DNA of 64,000 nucleotides from Pseudoxanthomonas sp. SE1 (lineage in GTDB: Bacteria > Pseudomonadota > Gammaproteobacteria > Xanthomonadales > Xanthomonadaceae): the NCBI RefSeq assembly GCF_029542205.1, contig NZ_CP113783.1, forward strand, positions 3,649,001-3,713,000, in the 5' to 3' direction. The notes beneath the pieces were generated by a model that was not told where the DNA came from, made no database searches, and saw only the letters and a list, made by a program, of their open reading frames with translations. Position 1 is the first letter of the stretch. Every line of letters begins with the position of its first letter. Shown piece after piece: positions 1-10,300 of this stretch. Made by a program: the position numbers and the translations under genes.

Positions 1-239
1 CCGACGGCCACGTGGTGCGCGCACCGATGGTCGGCACGTTCTATGCCTCGCCGTCGCCGGACAAGCCTGCGTTCGTCGCCGTCGGCCAGTCGGTGAAGGC
101 CGGCGAGACGCTGGCGATCATCGAAGCCATGAAGATGTTCAACCCCATCGAAGCCGACGTCTCCGGCACGGTGCTGTCGATCCTGGCCGAGAGCGGCCAG
201 CCGATCGAGTTCGATCAGCCGCTGTTCGTGATCGGCTGA
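1..239 (+). CDS. accB: Biotin carboxyl carrier protein of acetyl-CoA carboxylase (3' part)
   Basis: Only the C-terminal biotinyl (lipoyl-like) domain is in the window; the reading frame is open to the left edge, so the gene starts upstream. The EAMKMFN motif marks the lysine that is biotinylated, and the preceding PMVGTFY stretch is the usual N-terminal strand of the domain. The protein carries CO2 from the biotin carboxylase subunit to the carboxyltransferase in the first step of fatty acid synthesis. accC follows after 10 bp, as in most proteobacteria, so the two are surely cotranscribed. Confidence 0.97.
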   Translation, partial: DGHVVRAPMVGTFYASPSPDKPAFVAVGQSVKAGETLAIIEAMKMFNPIEADVSGTVLSILAESGQPIEFDQPLFVIG

Positions 240-249
240 GGCCTGCCCC

Positions 250-1617
250 ATGCTGGACAAGGTCGTTATCGCCAACCGGGGTGAGATCGCGCTGCGCATC
301 CTGCGCGCCTGCCACACCCTCGGCATCCGCACGGTCGCGGTGCACTCCACCGTCGACCGCAACCTCAAGCACGTGGCCATGGCGGACGAATCCGTCTGCA
401 TCGGACCCGCCGCGTCCAAGGACAGCTACCTCAACATCCCGGCGATCATCGCCGCGGCCGAGGTGACCGACGCGCAGGCCATCCATCCCGGTTACGGCTT
501 CCTGTCGGAGAACGCCGACTTCGCCGAGCGCGTGGAGCAGTCCGGTTTCATCTTCATCGGCCCCAAGGCCGACACCATCCGCATGATGGGCGACAAGGTG
601 GAAGCCATCCGCGCCATGAAGGCGGCAGGCGTGCCGTGCGTACCCGGCAGTGGCGGGCCGCTGGGCGAAGACATCGTGGCCAACACCAAGATCGCGCGCG
701 AGATCGGCTATCCGGTGATCATCAAGGCCGCGGGCGGTGGCGGCGGTCGTGGCATGCGCGTGGTGCATGTCGAGGGCGCGCTGAAGGCCGCCATCGAGAC
801 CACCAAGTCAGAAGCCAAGGCCGCGTTCGGCAACGGCGAGGTCTACATGGAGAAATTCCTGGAGAATCCGCGCCACGTGGAGATCCAGGTGCTGGCCGAT
901 GGCCAGGGCAACGCCATCCACCTGGGCGAGCGCGACTGCTCGATGCAGCGCCGCCACCAGAAGGTGGTGGAGGAAGCGCCCGCGCCCGGCATCACCGACG
1001 AACAGCGCGCGGAGATCGGCAAGGTCTGCGTGGAAGCCTGCCTGCGCATCGGCTACCGCGGCGCGGGTACGTTCGAGTTCCTGTACGAGGACGGCCGCTT
1101 CTACTTCATCGAGATGAACACCCGCATCCAGGTGGAGCATCCCGTCACCGAGCGCATCACCGGCATCGACCTGGTCTGCGAACAGCTGCGCATCGCGGCC
1201 GGGCAGAAACTGACCATCAAGCAGAGCGACATCGTGCTGCGCGGGCATGCGATCGAGTGCCGCATCAATGCGGAAGACCCGGACACCTTCATGCCGCACC
1301 CGGGCCTGATCCAGCACTTCCATCCGCCGGGCGGACCGGGCGTGCGCGTCGACACGCACATCTACGAAGGCTACCGCGTGCCGCCGAACTACGATTCGAT
1401 GATCGCCAAGCTCATCGTGCACGGCCCGGACCGCGAAACCGCCATCGCCCGCATGCGCGTGGCGCTGAGCGAGATGGTGATCGACGGCATCAAGACGAAT
1501 ATCCCCCTGCAACAGCGCATCATGCGCGACCAGGGATTCCAGGCCGGCGGACAGAACATCCACTACCTGGAAAAGCGCCTGGCCGAGCGCAAGAGCAAGA
1601 CGATCTCGCTGGTCTGA
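250..1617 (+). CDS. accC: Biotin carboxylase subunit of acetyl-CoA carboxylase
   Basis: This is a full-length 455-residue biotin carboxylase, the ATP-dependent enzyme that carboxylates biotin on AccB. It opens with the conserved [16 protein letters not shown] segment of the biotin carboxylase N-terminal domain. The ATP-grasp glycine loop ([11 protein letters not shown]) lies near residue 165, and HQKVVEEAP and [14 protein letters not shown] supply the metal, bicarbonate and biotin-binding residues. The GAGG overlapping the accB stop serves as ribosome binding site for the ATG. The gene ends about 100 bp before a strong hairpin shared with the convergent gene. Confidence 0.98.
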   Translation: MLDKVVIANRGEIALRILRACHTLGIRTVAVHSTVDRNLKHVAMADESVCIGPAASKDSYLNIPAIIAAAEVTDAQAIHPGYGFLSENADFAERVEQSGFIFIGPKADTIRMMGDKVEAIRAMKAAGVPCVPGSGGPLGEDIVANTKIAREIGYPVIIKAAGGGGGRGMRVVHVEGALKAAIETTKSEAKAAFGNGEVYMEKFLENPRHVEIQVLADGQGNAIHLGERDCSMQRRHQKVVEEAPAPGITDEQRAEIGKVCVEACLRIGYRGAGTFEFLYEDGRFYFIEMNTRIQVEHPVTERITGIDLVCEQLRIAAGQKLTIKQSDIVLRGHAIECRINAEDPDTFMPHPGLIQHFHPPGGPGVRVDTHIYEGYRVPPNYDSMIAKLIVHGPDRETAIARMRVALSEMVIDGIKTNIPLQQRIMRDQGFQAGGQNIHYLEKRLAERKSKTISLV

Positions 1618-1721
1618 GGCACTGATGCATCGCCCCTCGCATCCGCGCGGGGCGGATGCATATGGCCGAAGACGGTTGCAGGACACCGTCGGCGACGGAT
1701 GCCTTGCGTCCGCACAAAACA

Positions 1722-1753
1722 GAAAGGCCGGGATGGCGACATCCCGGCCTTTC
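1722..1753. terminator. Bidirectional terminator hairpin after accC
   Basis: A perfect 13-bp inverted repeat (GAAAGGCCGGGAT and its complement) encloses a 6-nt loop. The arms carry AAA and TTT ends, so the hairpin could end transcription from accC and from the convergent gene at 1783-2145. Confidence 0.8.
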
Positions 1754-1782
1754 ATCGTCCGTGGCCATCGGTGGCCTGGGGC

Positions 1783-2145
1783 TCAGCGCTCCGCAGGCGC
1801 CCGCTGTGTGCCAGGCACCGTCCGCACGCCGAGTGGCGAGGACGGATCGGTGATCCGCACCAGTTCCGAAGAGCCGTCCGCCCATACCACCCGGATCGTG
1901 CTGCCTGGCGCCAGCGTGGAGAACGGTGTGCCGCTGCGTGCGCGATAGAGCGCGGCGACCTGGCTGGCACCGAGCCGGCGTGCATCGTCCGGCGCGTGGA
2001 TCGTCATGTGGCCCACGCGCGTGAGGTCCCGGTACTCCGGATCGCGCGTCTCGATGACGATCGTGGCGGCAGCGGCCGCATAGGCCACCACCACCAGGCC
2101 CCAGACAAGGAGATTGGCTCCCGGCCGCGTGTGTTTGTATTTCAT
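1783..2145 (-). CDS. Single-pass membrane protein of unknown function
   Basis: This 120-residue protein has a short basic N-terminus followed by one hydrophobic segment (about residues 12-30, rich in V and A), then a soluble tail that would face the periplasm. No family is recognised. Its ATG overlaps the stop codon of the upstream gene by four bases, so the two are translationally coupled and probably act together. It converges on accC and shares the terminator hairpin at 1722-1753. Strand and frame are supported by the coupling and by codon use; function is unknown. Confidence 0.7.
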   Translation of the reverse strand: MKYKHTRPGANLLVWGLVVVAYAAAAATIVIETRDPEYRDLTRVGHMTIHAPDDARRLGASQVAALYRARSGTPFSTLAPGSTIRVVWADGSSELVRITDPSSPLGVRTVPGTQRAPAER

Positions 2146-3077
2146 CCGTCAGCTCCCGCGTGGGACAACAACGTGCCCACCATCTCGTCAACATTGTCAG
2201 CACCCTGCCGCGGCACGCCTGCGTCGCGCGCGAAGGAAGTGAAATCCTGTGATTCATCCTGCGAGCAGACACCACCGTTCACGCAGTAGTTCGTCATCAT
2301 CGAGCCGTCCGGGCTGCAATCCATGCCCAGTTCGCATGAGGCGATACGCCAGGCGATCTCGCTGAGTTCACTGCCCGATATCTCGCCCAGCGTGTCGCGT
2401 CGGCCGCTCGCGCTCGTCCCCATGACCGGGGCGATGGCGAAGAAGGCGAACGGATCCTCCGAATCGAGCACGCGCTGCACCAGTTCGCGCCGATAGTCGT
2501 CGTCGTCGTGCAATGGCTGCTCCATCGCCAGCAGCGCCGCCTCGGCTGCCAGGCTGCCCGCGCGTGCGGCCTGCTGGCGCTGGGTAAGGATCGTCGGCAA
2601 CGACAATCCGTCCTGCGGCACGAAGCGTGCGCATCGTTGCTGCACGCGCTGGCGGGCGGCGAGCATCGCGCCACCGTTGGATAGGCCCAGCCTTGCGATG
2701 ACGCGTGAATCCTGCGCGTAACCGACGGGATCGGCCGCAAATCCCGCGCAGTAGTCCTGTACCAGGCTCAGCAGCCACATGGCATCGGCATCGCCGGCGG
2801 CCGACAGCGCGAGCAACTCGCGCGAGTAGGCGAACAGATCGGTGCTGTCCTCGAACGCGCGCCGCAGCGGCGACAGCATGGGCGTCGAATGCACGACGGC
2901 AGGGTGCAGCGCAGCGGGGGCGGCAGACGGCAGAAGCGCCGTCGTCTCCTCCGGCGCCATAGCCGCGTCATCCATCGGGATCGCGAACGGCGCCAGCCCC
3001 GCCTGGCGCAGCGGTATCCACGCCAGCGCCCCCAGCAGGCCCACCAGCATCATCGGCAGTAGCAGCTTCCGGGGCAC
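2142..3077 (-). CDS. Conserved exported or membrane-anchored protein of unknown function
   Basis: The reading frame is open upstream to 3230, but that part overlaps prmA and looks non-coding. I place the start at a GTG (3077) giving [20 protein letters not shown], a typical signal or anchor segment; an ATG slightly further in is also possible. The mature part (about 280 residues) is mainly helical and contains several cysteines (for instance SCELGMDC and YCVNGGVC), suggesting disulfides in the periplasm. Similar hypothetical proteins sit beside prmA in Xanthomonadaceae as far as I recall. It is divergent from prmA and coupled to the small membrane protein downstream. Confidence 0.65.
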   Translation of the reverse strand: MPRKLLLPMMLVGLLGALAWIPLRQAGLAPFAIPMDDAAMAPEETTALLPSAAPAALHPAVVHSTPMLSPLRRAFEDSTDLFAYSRELLALSAAGDADAMWLLSLVQDYCAGFAADPVGYAQDSRVIARLGLSNGGAMLAARQRVQQRCARFVPQDGLSLPTILTQRQQAARAGSLAAEAALLAMEQPLHDDDDYRRELVQRVLDSEDPFAFFAIAPVMGTSASGRRDTLGEISGSELSEIAWRIASCELGMDCSPDGSMMTNYCVNGGVCSQDESQDFTSFARDAGVPRQGADNVDEMVGTLLSHAGADG

Positions 3078-3228
3078 CCCCGCATTATCCCGGTGCGTCC
3101 GAAGCGGTTCAACGCAGGAACGCGACGTTCGGCGTACCCGCCATGCCTTCCGTCGCCTGCCTGAGCTCGGGTCTGCGCCTGAACGCGTGAGACAATACCC
3201 GCCCTCTCCGCTTCCCGCGCCCCCTGCC

Positions 3229-4143
3229 ATGCCTTATCTGGAGCTCTCCCTGCGCTGCACCGAAACCGAGCAGCCGCGCTATGAGACCGCCCTCGAGGAC
3301 ATCGGCGCACTCTCGGTCACGCTGCTGGACGCGGATGCCGACACCGGCCATGAACGGGCCATCCTGGAGCCGGGCGTCGGCGAGACTCCCCTGTGGAAGT
3401 CGCTGGTGCTGACCGCATTGTTCGATGCGGATGCCGACGCGCTGACGCTGCTCGCCGCCCTGGAATCATTCGATCCCGGGCTGGACTGGACGCAGGTGGG
3501 CTTCCGCAAGGTCGAGGATGAGGACTGGGAACGCGCGTGGCTGGACCAGTTCAAGCCCATGCGCTTCGGCGCCCGTACCTTCATCGTGCCCTGGAACCAC
3601 GAAGTGCCCGCGGAAGCCGGCGACGACGCCGCCATCGTGCGGCTCGATCCGGGGCTGGCGTTCGGATCCGGCACGCACCCCACTACGGCACTGTGCCTGC
3701 GTTGGCTCGACGGGCTCGCCGACGACGGTGCACTGGAGGGCCAGCGCGTGCTGGACTTCGGTTGCGGCTCCGGCATTCTCGCGCTCGCCGCATTGAAACT
3801 CGGCGCCGCGCAGGCCGTGGGCGTGGACAACGATCCGCAGGCGCTGCTGGCCAGCGCCGACAATGCGCAGCGCAACCAGGTGGATGCGAACTTCAACGTC
3901 TACCTGCCCGAGGACGAACCGGTGACGACCTATCCGGTGGTGGTGGCGAACATCCTGGCCTCGGCACTGGATGCACTGGCCGACATCCTCGCCGCGCGCG
4001 TCGCACCCGGTGGCCGCATCGCACTGTCGGGCATCCTCAAGGGACAGGAGGACGAGTTGCTGGCCCGCTACGCGACGTGGTTCGATGCCCTGGTGGCCAC
4101 GCAGGACGGCGACTGGATGCGTATCGACGGCATCCGTCGCTGA
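3229..4143 (+). CDS. prmA: Ribosomal protein L11 methyltransferase
   Basis: The 304-residue product is a SAM-dependent methyltransferase that trimethylates ribosomal protein L11. The N-terminal L11-binding domain begins [10 protein letters not shown]. The Rossmann SAM motif [20 protein letters not shown] is at about residues 174-193, followed by VDNDPQAL (acidic loop) and VVANILA (catalytic N-I-L). I chose the ATG at 3229 because the family starts this way, although the frame is open upstream. The DUF3426 gene follows 64 bp downstream in the same direction. Confidence 0.96.
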   Translation: MPYLELSLRCTETEQPRYETALEDIGALSVTLLDADADTGHERAILEPGVGETPLWKSLVLTALFDADADALTLLAALESFDPGLDWTQVGFRKVEDEDWERAWLDQFKPMRFGARTFIVPWNHEVPAEAGDDAAIVRLDPGLAFGSGTHPTTALCLRWLDGLADDGALEGQRVLDFGCGSGILALAALKLGAAQAVGVDNDPQALLASADNAQRNQVDANFNVYLPEDEPVTTYPVVVANILASALDALADILAARVAPGGRIALSGILKGQEDELLARYATWFDALVATQDGDWMRIDGIRR

Positions 4144-4207
4144 CACCGCCCTTCGTCGCGTCCACGGTCACAACACGCGCGCGGGTGTGCATGGTTGAAT
4201 AGGGGCC

Positions 4208-5164
4208 ATGTTCACGGCCTGCCCGCACTGCCAGTTCCTGGTCGCCCGCGACCCGCATGCCGATGCGGCGCCTGCAGACTGTCCACGCTGCGGCAGATCG
4301 TTGGCGACGGCGGATCAGCCCGCAACAGGCTCATCGCCCAGCCTTGCGACCTTTCTGAATCCTGCGCCGACGGGCGCGGATGCGTTGCCCGACGCGCGAT
4401 CGGACGACACGCCCGCGACAACACCGGCGGCAGGGGAAGCGGCCGTTTCGCGAGACATCGCGCCTGACGCGCCTGACGTGGCGATACCCGCCGATGGCAC
4501 GCCCGACATCACCGCGCACGCGGCAGATGCTGCATCGCCGGAAGACGCGACGCCGATCGATGACATCCCGGTCGATGCAATGCCAGAGGATGCAGCGCCT
4601 TCCACCATCGAGCCGGCACCCGTCATCACCGCCACGCCCACGCGCAAGGCAAAGGGTCCCCGGTTCCTGCAACGCACGCGCACCATGCCGGTGCATGCAG
4701 CCCGCGCACGCTGGCAATGGGTTGCCGTGGGTGCACTTGCAGCATTGCTGTGCGTGCAGGTCGTACTGGCCGATCGCGCCCGCCTCGCGACACAGGCGGG
4801 ATGGCGACCGGTCGTGATGGTGCTGTGCGGCGTGTTCCGCTGTGACGTGCCGACATGGCACGAACCCGGTGCGTTCACCATGCTGAGTCGCGACGTGCGC
4901 CCGGTCATCGGCCAGGCGGGAACACTGCAGGTGCAGGCCACGTTCCGCAACGAGGCCCGCTGGGAACAGGGCTGGCCGGTGATCCTGCTGACGCTGAAGG
5001 ATGCCGATGGCCGCACCCTGGGCGCGCGCGCGCTGGAGCCGCGCGACTATCTGCCGCAGGAGGAGGTGTCATCGTCCATCGGCCCCGGGCAGAGCGCCCA
5101 GATGGCCGTGCTTGTACGCGAGCCGAGCGCGAACGTCGTCGCATTCTCCTTCGACTTCCGTTAA
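4208..5164 (+). CDS. Zinc-ribbon DUF3426 membrane protein
   Basis: The 318-residue protein starts with a zinc ribbon (CPHC at residues 5-8 and CPRC about 20 residues later), the finger-like domain common in proteobacterial proteins of this type. A long low-complexity linker rich in A, D, P and T follows. One transmembrane helix (WQWVAVGALAALLCVQVVLA) lies near residue 175. The C-terminal DUF3426 domain includes DVPTWHEPGAF and the EPRDYLP segment. The gene sits between prmA and fis, its usual place in this lineage. The function is not established; a cytoplasmic finger joined to a periplasmic beta domain is what the sequence shows. Confidence 0.88.
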   Translation: MFTACPHCQFLVARDPHADAAPADCPRCGRSLATADQPATGSSPSLATFLNPAPTGADALPDARSDDTPATTPAAGEAAVSRDIAPDAPDVAIPADGTPDITAHAADAASPEDATPIDDIPVDAMPEDAAPSTIEPAPVITATPTRKAKGPRFLQRTRTMPVHAARARWQWVAVGALAALLCVQVVLADRARLATQAGWRPVVMVLCGVFRCDVPTWHEPGAFTMLSRDVRPVIGQAGTLQVQATFRNEARWEQGWPVILLTLKDADGRTLGARALEPRDYLPQEEVSSSIGPGQSAQMAVLVREPSANVVAFSFDFR

Positions 5165-5284
5165 GCGCGCCGGATTCATCAAAAAGCGGATGCGCGCGCC
5201 ACGATCAGGCGCTAGACTCGTCCCCCCGCCGAATACCCGAAAGCAAAAGGCGGGCATCTGCGTCCGTTGCACCAGGGGATCCGA

Positions 5285-5557
5285 TTGAACGCTGCCTCCA
5301 CCCGTCAGGACACGCCACGCGCCACGTCGCGCCCGCCGCTGCGCGAACATGTCGCACTGTCCGTCCGCCGCTACCTGCGTGACCTGGATGGCTGCGACGC
5401 GGACGACGTCTATGAGATCGTGCTGCGCGAAATGGAGATCCCGCTGTTCGTGGAAGTATTGAACCATTGCGACGGCAACCAGAGCCGCGCGGCCGCCTTG
5501 CTGGGCATCCATCGCGCCACGCTGCGCAAGAAGCTCAAGGACTACGGACTGGCCTGA
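5285..5557 (+). CDS. fis: DNA-binding protein Fis
   Basis: The product is a 90-residue nucleoid protein of the Fis family. The C-terminal helix-turn-helix is complete: [22 protein letters not shown] chose the TTG at 5285 because AGGGGA lies six bases upstream; another TTG at 5267 would add six residues. Fis bends DNA and regulates rRNA and many growth-phase genes. It lies directly upstream of purH, an arrangement common in Xanthomonadaceae. Confidence 0.93.
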   Translation: MNAASTRQDTPRATSRPPLREHVALSVRRYLRDLDGCDADDVYEIVLREMEIPLFVEVLNHCDGNQSRAAALLGIHRATLRKKLKDYGLA

Positions 5558-5598
5558 CAGGCTGTCCGGCCGGGGCCGGGCGTGATGGTGCGGCGCGT

Positions 5599-5604
5599 TA
5601 TAAT
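5599..5604 (+). promoter_or_regulatory. Candidate -10 box upstream of purH
   Basis: A perfect TATAAT lies 28 bp before the purH ATG. The region 17 bp upstream does not resemble TTGACA, so this would need an activator or be a weak promoter. Confidence 0.35.
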
Positions 5605-5632
5605 TCGCGCCCCGATCCGTACCACCGTCCCC

Positions 5633-7219
5633 ATGACCCTCGATTTCCAGCCCGTGCGCCGGGCGTTGCTGTCCGTTTCCGACAAGACCGGCCTGCTTGA
5701 CCTGGCCCGTGCCCTCGCTGCCCGCAATGTCGAATTGCTGTCCACCGGCGGCACTGCCAGGACATTGCGTGACGCCGGCCTGTCCGTGCGCGATGTGGCC
5801 GAGGTCACCGGATTCCCGGAAATGATGGATGGCCGCGTCAAGACGCTGCACCCGATGGTCCATGGCGGCCTGCTGGGCCGTGCCGGCACCGACGACGCCG
5901 TGATGGCCGAGCATGGCATCGGTACGATCGACCTGCTGGTACTGAACCTGTATCCGTTCGAGTCGGTCACCGCGAAGGCGGACTGCACGCTGGCCGACGC
6001 GGTGGAAAACATCGACATCGGCGGCCCCGCCATGCTGCGTTCGGCGGCGAAGAACTTCGCCCGCGTGGCGGTGGCCACGGACCCGTCGCAGTACGACGGC
6101 ATCGTGCGCGAGCTCGACGCGAATGACGGCGCCCTTTCCGCGCAGACGCGCTTCGCGCTGTCGGTGGCCGCGTTCAACCGCGTGGCCCAGTACGACGCCG
6201 CCATCAGCAACTACCTGTCCGCGGTCACCGACACCTCGGGCGACGTACCGGTGCGCGCGGCGTTCTCGGCGCAGGCCAACGGCAGCTTCGTCAAGGTCAT
6301 GGACCTGCGCTACGGCGAGAACCCGCACCAGCAGGCCGCGTTCTACCGCGACCTGTATCCGGCGCCCGGTTCGCTGGCGACGTTCACGCAGCTGCAGGGC
6401 AAGGAGCTTAGCTACAACAACATCGCCGACAGCGATGCGGCATGGGAATGCGTGCGCCAGTTCGACGCGCCGGCCTGCGTGATCGTCAAGCACGCCAACC
6501 CCTGCGGCGTGGCAGTCGGCGTGGCCTGCGGCGATGCCTACGAACTCGCCTACGCCACCGACCCGACCAGCGCGTTCGGCGGCATCATCGCCTTCAACCG
6601 CACACTGGATGCCGCGACGGCCAAAGTGATCCTCGACCGCCAGTTCGTCGAGGTGCTGATCGCGCCGGACTACGAGCCCGCCGCGCTCGACTACGCGGCG
6701 AAGAAGGCCAATGTGCGCGTGCTGCGCATTCCGCTGGCGCCGGCATCGACCGGCTTCATCGATACCAAGCGCGTCGGCTCCGGCCTGCTGCTGCAGACCG
6801 CCGACGACCGCGTGGTGACGCGCGACGAGCTCAAGGTGGTCACGAAACTCGCGCCGACCGATGCGCAGTTCACCGACCTGCTGTTCGCGTGGAAGGTGGC
6901 GAAGTTCGTGAAATCCAACGCCATCGTCTACGCGAAGGACCACCGCACCATCGGCGTCGGTGCCGGCCAGATGAGCCGCGTGTACTCCGCGCGCATCGCC
7001 GGCATCAAGGCGGCCGACGCGAACCTAGTGGTCGAAGGTTCGGTGATGGCCAGCGATGCGTTCTTCCCGTTCCGCGACGGCATCGACGCCGCGGCGGCCG
7101 CCGGCATCAAGGCGGTGATCCAGCCCGGCGGTTCGATGCGCGACGGCGAGGTCATCACCGCGGCCGACGAGCACGGCATCGCGATGGTGTTTACCGGCGT
7201 GCGGCACTTCCGCCACTGA
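5633..7219 (+). CDS. purH: Bifunctional AICAR transformylase / IMP cyclohydrolase
   Basis: The 528-residue enzyme carries out the last two steps of IMP synthesis. The N-terminal MGS-like cyclohydrolase domain has [22 protein letters not shown] and GRVKTLHP. The C-terminal transformylase contains the KHANPCG motif near residue 285 and ends FTGVRHFRH. The ATG at 5633 is chosen because [20 protein letters not shown] aligns with the family start; the 17 extra codons upstream overlap the putative promoter. A lipoprotein gene and purD follow on the same strand. Confidence 0.98.
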   Translation: MTLDFQPVRRALLSVSDKTGLLDLARALAARNVELLSTGGTARTLRDAGLSVRDVAEVTGFPEMMDGRVKTLHPMVHGGLLGRAGTDDAVMAEHGIGTIDLLVLNLYPFESVTAKADCTLADAVENIDIGGPAMLRSAAKNFARVAVATDPSQYDGIVRELDANDGALSAQTRFALSVAAFNRVAQYDAAISNYLSAVTDTSGDVPVRAAFSAQANGSFVKVMDLRYGENPHQQAAFYRDLYPAPGSLATFTQLQGKELSYNNIADSDAAWECVRQFDAPACVIVKHANPCGVAVGVACGDAYELAYATDPTSAFGGIIAFNRTLDAATAKVILDRQFVEVLIAPDYEPAALDYAAKKANVRVLRIPLAPASTGFIDTKRVGSGLLLQTADDRVVTRDELKVVTKLAPTDAQFTDLLFAWKVAKFVKSNAIVYAKDHRTIGVGAGQMSRVYSARIAGIKAADANLVVEGSVMASDAFFPFRDGIDAAAAAGIKAVIQPGGSMRDGEVITAADEHGIAMVFTGVRHFRH

Positions 7220-7308
7220 AGACAGCGCACGATGATGCCGCCCTGGCGGCCATCATCGGCTCGGCAACCTTCTCCGCTCGTTGACCAGCACGGAGCATCA
7301 CCACGGCC

Positions 7309-7743
7309 ATGAAAGTCCTTCGCGCCTTTGCCGCCACGCCCGCCACGGCGCTCGTCGTCCTCGCGCTTGCCGGCTGCGCAGACACGCAGGCGAGCCTGCA
7401 GGAGGCGCGCACGAAGGTCGCGGCCACGTTGCCCGCACCCTACTTCGAGGATCTGGTGACCGAATCGGTCGCCATCGAGGGCGATCGCCTGGTGCTGCTG
7501 GTCCGCAGTCCGAAGGGGAGCGCCGCCAGAACACGCGAAGCCCCCGGTTTCGACACGCTGAAGGAAAGCGAGCAGGTCGCACTGCGCGAGTTGTGCACGC
7601 AACCGGCGATCAAGCCGCTGGTCGACACCGATGCCATCCTGGTGCGACGTTTCGTCGACCGTCACGACGCCGTTTTCTTCGATGTCGAACTCCCCGCGCG
7701 CGCATGCGCGGCACCGCCGACGGATGCGCCGGCCCAACCATGA
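7309..7743 (+). CDS. Small lipoprotein of unknown function
   Basis: The 144-residue product has a lipoprotein signal peptide ending in a clear lipobox (LALAGC, lipidated Cys at 23). Asp follows the Cys at +2 (CADTQ), which by the rule known from E. coli could retain the protein in the inner membrane. The mature domain of about 120 residues has two further cysteines (LCTQ and ACAAP) and no recognised family. It lies between purH and purD; its TGA overlaps the ribosome binding site of purD, so it belongs to that operon. Confidence 0.78.
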   Translation: MKVLRAFAATPATALVVLALAGCADTQASLQEARTKVAATLPAPYFEDLVTESVAIEGDRLVLLVRSPKGSAARTREAPGFDTLKESEQVALRELCTQPAIKPLVDTDAILVRRFVDRHDAVFFDVELPARACAAPPTDAPAQP

Positions 7744-7753
7744 GGAATACCCC

Positions 7754-9046
7754 TTGAAAGTCCTGGTCATCGGTTCCGGCGGTCGCGAGCACGCGCTGGC
7801 GTGGAAGCTGGCGCAGTCGCCGCGCGTGGACGAGGTGATCGTGGCGCCCGGCAACGCCGGCACCGCGACCGAGGCCAAGTGCCGCAACGCGGCCATCAAG
7901 GTCACCGACATCGAAGGCCTGCTGGCGCTGGTGCAGGCAGAAGGCATCGGCCTGACCGTCGTCGGCCCCGAGGTGCCGCTGGTGGCGGGCGTGGTGGACC
8001 GGTTCCGCCTGGCCGGCCTGCGCATCTTCGGCCCCACCGCTGCCGCCGCGCAGCTGGAAGGCAGCAAGGCATTCGCGAAAGACTTCCTTGCACGCCATGG
8101 TATTCCGACCGCGTTCTATGCGGTGCACACCGAGGTGGAGGCGGCACTCGCGTATGTCCGCGAGAAGGGCGCGCCCATCGTCGTGAAAGCCGACGGCCTG
8201 GCGGCTGGCAAGGGCGTCATCGTGGCGATGACATTGCAGGAAGCGGAAGCGGCGGTGCGCGACATGCTGTCGGGCAACGCGTTCGGTGATGCCGGTGCGC
8301 GCGTGGTGATCGAGGAATTCCTGGAAGGTGAGGAGGCCAGCTTCATCTCGATGGTCGACGGCACCACCGCGCTACCCATGGCGACCAGCCAGGACCACAA
8401 GCGCGTCGGCGATGGCGACACCGGCCCCAACACGGGCGGCATGGGCGCCTATTCGCCCGCGCCGGTGGTCACGCCCGAGGTGCATGCGCGCGTGATGCGC
8501 GAGGTGGTGAATCCCACCGTGCAGGGCATGATCGCGGACGGCGTGCCGTTCACCGGCTTTCTCTACGCGGGCCTCATGATCGACGACCGCGGTGCGCCGA
8601 AGGTGATCGAGTTCAACGTGCGCTTCGGCGACCCCGAGACGCAGCCGGTGATGCTGCGTCTGCAATCCGATCTGGTGGACCTGGTCGAAGCCGCCATCGA
8701 CGGCCGGCTCGACGTGACCGAGGCGCAGTGGGACCCGCGTCCGTCTCTCGGCGTGGTGATGGCCGCGTCGCCGTATCCGGACACGCCGCGGACCGGCGAC
8801 GTGATCGCCGGACTGGACGAAGTCCCCGCGACGGCCAAGGTCTTCCATGCCGGGACGGCGCTGGATGCGGAAGGCCGCGTCGTCAGTGCAGGGGGGCGCG
8901 TGCTGTGCGTCGCGGCGCTCGGCGACTCGGTGTCCGACGCACAGCGCAACGCCTATGCCGGCGTGGACAAGGTGCGCTGGACGAACGAGTTCCACCGCTC
9001 CGACATCGGCTGGCGCGCGATCGCGCGCGAACGCGTGGGCGCCTGA
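7754..9046 (+). CDS. purD: Phosphoribosylamine-glycine ligase (GAR synthetase)
   Basis: The 430-residue ATP-grasp enzyme joins glycine to phosphoribosylamine in purine synthesis. It starts with the family signature [18 protein letters not shown] if the TTG at 7754 is used; GAGGA lies seven to eight bases upstream, overlapping the previous stop. Further marks are [11 protein letters not shown] (ATP loop), [20 protein letters not shown] and the metal-binding [12 protein letters not shown]. It converges with the flavin oxidoreductase gene, with only four bases between stop codons. Confidence 0.97.
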   Translation: MKVLVIGSGGREHALAWKLAQSPRVDEVIVAPGNAGTATEAKCRNAAIKVTDIEGLLALVQAEGIGLTVVGPEVPLVAGVVDRFRLAGLRIFGPTAAAAQLEGSKAFAKDFLARHGIPTAFYAVHTEVEAALAYVREKGAPIVVKADGLAAGKGVIVAMTLQEAEAAVRDMLSGNAFGDAGARVVIEEFLEGEEASFISMVDGTTALPMATSQDHKRVGDGDTGPNTGGMGAYSPAPVVTPEVHARVMREVVNPTVQGMIADGVPFTGFLYAGLMIDDRGAPKVIEFNVRFGDPETQPVMLRLQSDLVDLVEAAIDGRLDVTEAQWDPRPSLGVVMAASPYPDTPRTGDVIAGLDEVPATAKVFHAGTALDAEGRVVSAGGRVLCVAALGDSVSDAQRNAYAGVDKVRWTNEFHRSDIGWRAIARERVGA

Positions 9047-9050
9047 CCGG

Positions 9051-10157
9051 CTAACGCGCCTGCACGAAGCTCGCCGCGTACTCGCGCGGCGCGCTGCGCA
9101 GGTACTGCGGCGCGACCGCGATCCTTGCGCCCAGCGCCGCGGCGGCGTGCCATGGCCAGCGCGGGTCGTACAGGATGCCGCGTGCAAGCCCGATGGCATC
9201 TGCCCGGTCCTGCAGCAGGATCTCTTCGGCCTGTTTCGGCTCGGTGATCAGGCCTACCGCGATCACCGGCATCGCCACCTGCTGCTTGATCGCCGCCGCG
9301 AACGGCACCTGGTAACCCGGCTCAAGGGTGATCTTCTGCGCGGGATGCAGGCCGCCGCTGGAGACATGGATGAAGTGGCAACCGCGTGCGTCGAGCGCCT
9401 TCGCCAGCGCGATGCTCTGCGCCAGGTCCCAGCCGCCCTCCATCCAGTCGGTGGCGGAAATGCGGATGCCGACGGCCATCGTGCCGGGCACCGCCGCCTT
9501 GATCGCATCGAACACCTGCAGCACCAGGCGCATGCGGTTTTCCAGCGTGCCGCCATATGCATCCTCGCGCCGGTTGCTGAGCGGCGACAGGAACTGGTGC
9601 AGCAGATAGCCATGCGCGGCATGGATCTCGATCAGGTCCAGACCCAGCCGTACCGCACGCTGCGCACTGTCGGCGAACGCGGCGACGATGGCATCGATGC
9701 CCGCCTGGTCCAACGCCAGCGGCGGATGCTGGCCTTCGCTGTAGGCGAGCGGCGATGCGGACACCGTCTGCCAGCCATGCGGTGCATCCGGCGCGATCTG
9801 CGCACCATGGTCATCCCAGGGACGATGCGTGGACGCCTTTCGCCCGGCGTGCGCCAGCTGCACGCCGATCGGCATGGAGGAGTAGCGGCGCGTCGCTGCC
9901 AGCGCCCTGGCGAACGCGGCTTCGGTCGTGTCATCCCACAAGCCGAGGTCGGCCCAGCTGATGCGCCCACGCGGGTCGACCGCAGTCGCTTCGATGATCG
10001 CCAGCCCGGCACCGGACTGGGCCAGGTTCGGCCAATGGAAAGCATGCCAGTCGGTGGCACGGCCTTGTTCGGAGGAGTACTGGCACATCGGCGCGATGAC
10101 GATGCGGTTGGCAAGCGACAGCGGCCCCAGATCGAGGGGCGAGAACAGGCGACTCAT
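9051..10157 (-). CDS. Old Yellow Enzyme family NADPH:flavin oxidoreductase (YqjM/XenA type)
   Basis: The 368-residue protein is an FMN-dependent ene-reductase TIM barrel. Cys25 and Tyr27 in APMCQYSS are the residues that tune FMN and bind substrate in the YqjM/XenA class. HAAHGYLLHQFLSPLSNRR carries the His pair that binds the activated alkene. I chose the ATG at 10157 (MSRLFSPLDLGPL) on family alignment. These enzymes reduce alpha,beta-unsaturated carbonyls and nitro compounds with NADPH; the physiological substrate cannot be read from sequence. It stands alone and is divergent from the MFS-acyltransferase gene. Confidence 0.92.
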   Translation of the reverse strand: MSRLFSPLDLGPLSLANRIVIAPMCQYSSEQGRATDWHAFHWPNLAQSGAGLAIIEATAVDPRGRISWADLGLWDDTTEAAFARALAATRRYSSMPIGVQLAHAGRKASTHRPWDDHGAQIAPDAPHGWQTVSASPLAYSEGQHPPLALDQAGIDAIVAAFADSAQRAVRLGLDLIEIHAAHGYLLHQFLSPLSNRREDAYGGTLENRMRLVLQVFDAIKAAVPGTMAVGIRISATDWMEGGWDLAQSIALAKALDARGCHFIHVSSGGLHPAQKITLEPGYQVPFAAAIKQQVAMPVIAVGLITEPKQAEEILLQDRADAIGLARGILYDPRWPWHAAAALGARIAVAPQYLRSAPREYAASFVQAR

Positions 10158-10300
10158 GGAGGAACAAACCGGACGACGTGGGGCCGCCACTATCCCCCCG
10201 CCTCCACCACCCTTCAACGCCACCGACGGAACACTGTCGGGCGCATCGGCTCGCATCGCCATCGCGATTTGCTAGGCTTCGCGCAACCCATGGAGGGCGC

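Noticed and set aside
2142..3230. The longer form of the minus-strand gene starting at 3230
   Set aside because: The extra 51 codons overlap the prmA start and read as Arg/Ser/Gly-rich non-coding sequence.
5069..6943. A 624-codon open frame antisense to purH and fis
   Set aside because: purH and fis are certain on the other strand.
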